Shown: piece after piece, positions 62,007-64,000 of the stretch
How the letters are laid out: each line of letters opens with the position of its first letter
Numbering within the stretch: position 1 is the stretch's first letter
Assembly: GCF_043555835.1 (NCBI RefSeq)
Contig: NZ_JBIGHV010000001.1
Span: forward strand, 744,001 to 808,000
Length of the DNA stretch: 64,000 nt
Direction of reading: 5' to 3'
Source of the DNA: Pelomonas parva
Lineage (GTDB): Bacteria > Pseudomonadota > Gammaproteobacteria > Burkholderiales > Burkholderiaceae_C
Program-made: the position numbers and the translations under genes
The notes under the pieces: model-generated
The model's input: only the letters and a program-made list of their open reading frames with translations
Told to the model about the DNA's origin: nothing
Databases searched by the model: none

Positions 62007-62956
62007 CCGACAGGGATGTCCTCATCAGCGAGGTGGGCCCGCGCGACGGCCTGCAAAGCATCTCGGCCATCATGCCCACGGCGGCCAAGAAGGCCTGGAT
62101 CAGCGCCGCAGCCGCAGCCGGCGTGGCCGAGATCGAAGTCGGCTCTTTCGTGCCGGCCCACATCCTGCCGCAGCTGGCCGACACGGCCGAGATCGTCGCC
62201 CATGCGCGCACCATCCCCGGCCTGAACGTCGCCGTGCTGGTGCCCAACTTCAAGGGCGCGCAGGCGGCGGTGGCGGCCGGCGCGCACAAGATCACCATCC
62301 CGCTGTCGGTCAGCGAGACGCACAGCCTGCGCAACGTGCGCCGCAGCCACGCGCAGATGCTGGACGAGGTGCGCCAGATCTCGACCCTCATCCAGAGCCT
62401 GCCGGTAGGGCAGCGCCCGCACCTGGAGGGCAGCCTGTCCACCGCCTTCGGCTGCACGCTGGAAGGCGTGGTGCCGGAGAAGCGCGTGCTGGAGCTGGCC
62501 GTGGCGCTGATGGAAGCCGGCTGCGACGAGGTGGGCCTGTCCGACACCACCGGCTATGCCAACCCGGCCCAGGTGCGGCGGCTGACGCGCGCGGTCTGGT
62601 CGGCCGTGGGCCGCGACCAGCTGACCGGCATCCACCTGCACAACACGCGCGGCCAGGGCCTGGCCAATGTGGTGGCGGCGCTGGACGTGGGGCTGACGAC
62701 GCTGGACGCGTCACTGGGTGGCCTGGGCGGCTGCCCCTTCGCGCCCGGTGCCAGCGGCAACATCGTCACCGAAGACCTGGTCTTCATGCTCGAAGCCATG
62801 GGCCTGCGCACCGGCATCGACCTCGAGGCCTTGTTCGCCACGCGCGAACTGCTGGCCGCTGCGCTGCCCGGCGAGCCGCTGTACGGCCTGACGCCGCTGG
62901 CCGGCCTGCCCAAGGGCTTCGTGCCCGCCACTCCCCAGAAGAAGAACGACGCATGA
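62003..62956 (+). CDS. HMG-CoA lyase-like retro-aldol enzyme
   Basis: A 317-aa DRE-TIM metallolyase: SEVGPRDGLQSI (Arg14-Asp15), VGSFVPAHILPQLADT, GLSDTTGYANPAQV, the metal ligands in TGIHLHNTRGQGLANV, and the Cys-containing loop GGLGGCPFAPGASGN. It cleaves a 3-hydroxy-3-methylglutaryl-CoA-like thioester to acetyl-CoA plus a keto acid; related enzymes cut citramalyl-type CoA esters. The adjoining CoA-transferase would make its thioester substrate. No leucine-degradation genes are nearby, so the substrate is probably a catabolic analogue. Confidence 0.92.
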   Translation: MTDRDVLISEVGPRDGLQSISAIMPTAAKKAWISAAAAAGVAEIEVGSFVPAHILPQLADTAEIVAHARTIPGLNVAVLVPNFKGAQAAVAAGAHKITIPLSVSETHSLRNVRRSHAQMLDEVRQISTLIQSLPVGQRPHLEGSLSTAFGCTLEGVVPEKRVLELAVALMEAGCDEVGLSDTTGYANPAQVRRLTRAVWSAVGRDQLTGIHLHNTRGQGLANVVAALDVGLTTLDASLGGLGGCPFAPGASGNIVTEDLVFMLEAMGLRTGIDLEALFATRELLAAALPGEPLYGLTPLAGLPKGFVPATPQKKNDA

Positions 62957-64000
62957 CGACACAGCAAGACCTGCCCCTCTCGGGGCTGAAGGTGATCGAG
63001 TTCACCCACATGGTGATGGGCCCCAGCATCGGCCTGATCCTGGCCGACATGGGCGCCGACGTCACCAAGGTGGAGCCCGTCGAGGGCGACAACACGCGCC
63101 GCCTCAGCGGCTCGGGCGCCGGCTACTTCGCGATGTACAACCGCAACAAGAAGAGCCTGGCAATCGACCTGAAGTCCGAGACGGGGCGCCGGCTGGTGCT
63201 GGAGCTGCTGGCCGACGCCGACGTGCTGGTCGAGAACTTCCGCGGCGGCGCAATGGAGGCGCTGGGCTTCGGCCATGAGGCGCTGGCCAAGGCCAACCCG
63301 CGGCTGATCTACTGCTCGGGCAAGGGCTTCCTGGCTGGCCCCTACGAGAACCGCACCGCGCTGGACGAAGTGGCGCAGATGATGGGTGGCCTAGCCTACA
63401 TGACCGGCCTGCCGGACCGGCCCATGCGCGCGGGTGCATCGGTCATCGACGTGACCGGCGCGATGTTCGGCGTCATCGGCATCCTCGGCGCGCTGGCGCA
63501 GCGCCAGCGCACGGGCCTGGGCCAGCAGGTCACCACGTCGTTGTACGAGACCACCGCCTTCCTCGTCGGCCAGCACATGGCGCAGTTCGCGTCCACCGGC
63601 GTCGCCGCGCCGCCCATGTCCATCCGCCAGTCGGCCTGGGCCGTGTACGACGTGTTTGAGGCCGGCGACGGCGAGCGCGTGTTCGCCGCCGTCGTCAGCG
63701 ACACGCAATGGCGCAAGTTCTGCGAGTCCTTCGGCTTCACCGACTTCCTGGCCGACGCCAGCCTGGCCAGGAACACCGAGCGCGTGCGCCAGCGCGAGCG
63801 CACGCTGCCCATCATCCGCGAGCGCTTCAAGCAGTTCGACAAGGCCGCGCTGATGGCCAAGCTGGAGGAAACCGGCCTGCCCTTTGCGCCCATCGCCAAG
63901 CCCGAGGAGCTGTTCGACGACCCGCACCTGAACGCCGCTGGCGGCCTGGTGCCGTTGACGCTGCCCGACGGCCGCACCACCAAGCTGCCGGCCCTGCCCA
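62953..64000 (+). CDS. CaiB/BaiF family III CoA-transferase, 5' part
   Basis: At least 349 residues, continuing past the right edge. LKVIEFTHMVMGPSIGLILADMGADVTKVEP is the family N-terminus, followed by NRNKKSLAIDLKSETGR and VLVENFRGGAMEALG. The catalytic Asp is Asp138 in RTALDEVAQMMGG. It transfers CoA (often from succinyl-CoA) to a carboxylic acid by an aspartyl-CoA thioester. ATGA overlap with the lyase gene makes the two a functional pair: activation, then C-C cleavage. Confidence 0.92.
   Translation, partial: MTTQQDLPLSGLKVIEFTHMVMGPSIGLILADMGADVTKVEPVEGDNTRRLSGSGAGYFAMYNRNKKSLAIDLKSETGRRLVLELLADADVLVENFRGGAMEALGFGHEALAKANPRLIYCSGKGFLAGPYENRTALDEVAQMMGGLAYMTGLPDRPMRAGASVIDVTGAMFGVIGILGALAQRQRTGLGQQVTTSLYETTAFLVGQHMAQFASTGVAAPPMSIRQSAWAVYDVFEAGDGERVFAAVVSDTQWRKFCESFGFTDFLADASLARNTERVRQRERTLPIIRERFKQFDKAALMAKLEETGLPFAPIAKPEELFDDPHLNAAGGLVPLTLPDGRTTKLPALP

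Overview
The window looks like a chromosomal segment of a GC-rich betaproteobacterium, probably a Burkholderiales close to Roseateles, Rubrivivax or Comamonadaceae. That placement rests on base composition, the protein flavour and the tRNA-Pro 3' end; nothing in the window fixes the genus. It has two unrelated parts.

Positions 1-8975 are the right end of an integrated genetic element with lower GC than the rest. It carries a broken vsr gene, a small ribbon-helix-helix protein, a C5-cytosine methyltransferase, a 1037-aa nuclease/N6-adenine methyltransferase of type IIG kind, a convergent two-gene unit (ParB-like protein plus a possible restriction nuclease), and a tyrosine integrase. It ends in a 47-bp copy of the 3' end of a tRNA-Pro(GGG). 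The intact tRNA and the other end of the element should lie left of the window.

Positions 8976-64000 are a long catabolic region of about 45 genes with four IclR regulators, two TonB-dependent receptors, three MFS transporters and many exported hydrolases. The 9.4-16.3 kb part holds a 4-hydroxybutyrate module (CoA-transferase, thioesterase, Fe-alcohol dehydrogenase, succinate-semialdehyde dehydrogenase) and an MmgE/PrpD protein. The 17.3-29.3 kb part has an MFS transporter divergent from a nine-gene operon (methyltransferase, flavin monooxygenase, PuuE-like deacetylase, aldehyde dehydrogenase, DUF1838 and hydrolases). The 30.5-41.7 kb part has an isochorismatase/FucP/SGNH operon and a LeuC/LeuD/isocitrate-lyase-like/esterase operon. 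The 41.8-57.8 kb part has the two receptors, two flavoenzymes, a monoamine-oxidase-like protein, a second aldehyde dehydrogenase and a GPH transporter. The 58.0-64.0 kb part is an operon of cytochrome c, VOC protein, isochorismatase-like amidase, two PuuE-like proteins, HMG-CoA-lyase-like protein and a CaiB-type CoA-transferase that runs off the edge.

Read together, the enzymes fit uptake of a large compound through the outer membrane, de-esterification and oxidation, ring opening of a cyclic imide or amide (PuuE-like plus isochorismatase-like amidase), hydration of a substituted maleate (LeuCD-like), and cleavage to pyruvate or acyl-CoA (isocitrate-lyase-like, HMG-CoA-lyase-like). The substrate is not identifiable from sequence. 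Many families occur twice, as if two parallel pathways were merged.

The most interesting unexplained signal is regulatory. A degenerate 15-bp dyad (roughly GTTCRYCNGGYGRAY on the + strand) recurs upstream of nearly every operon from 10.8 to 58 kb, and a -10-like hexamer lies 36-38 bp beyond the 19-bp box each time. This suggests one regulon controlled by IclR-family activators, with three of the transcripts apparently leaderless.
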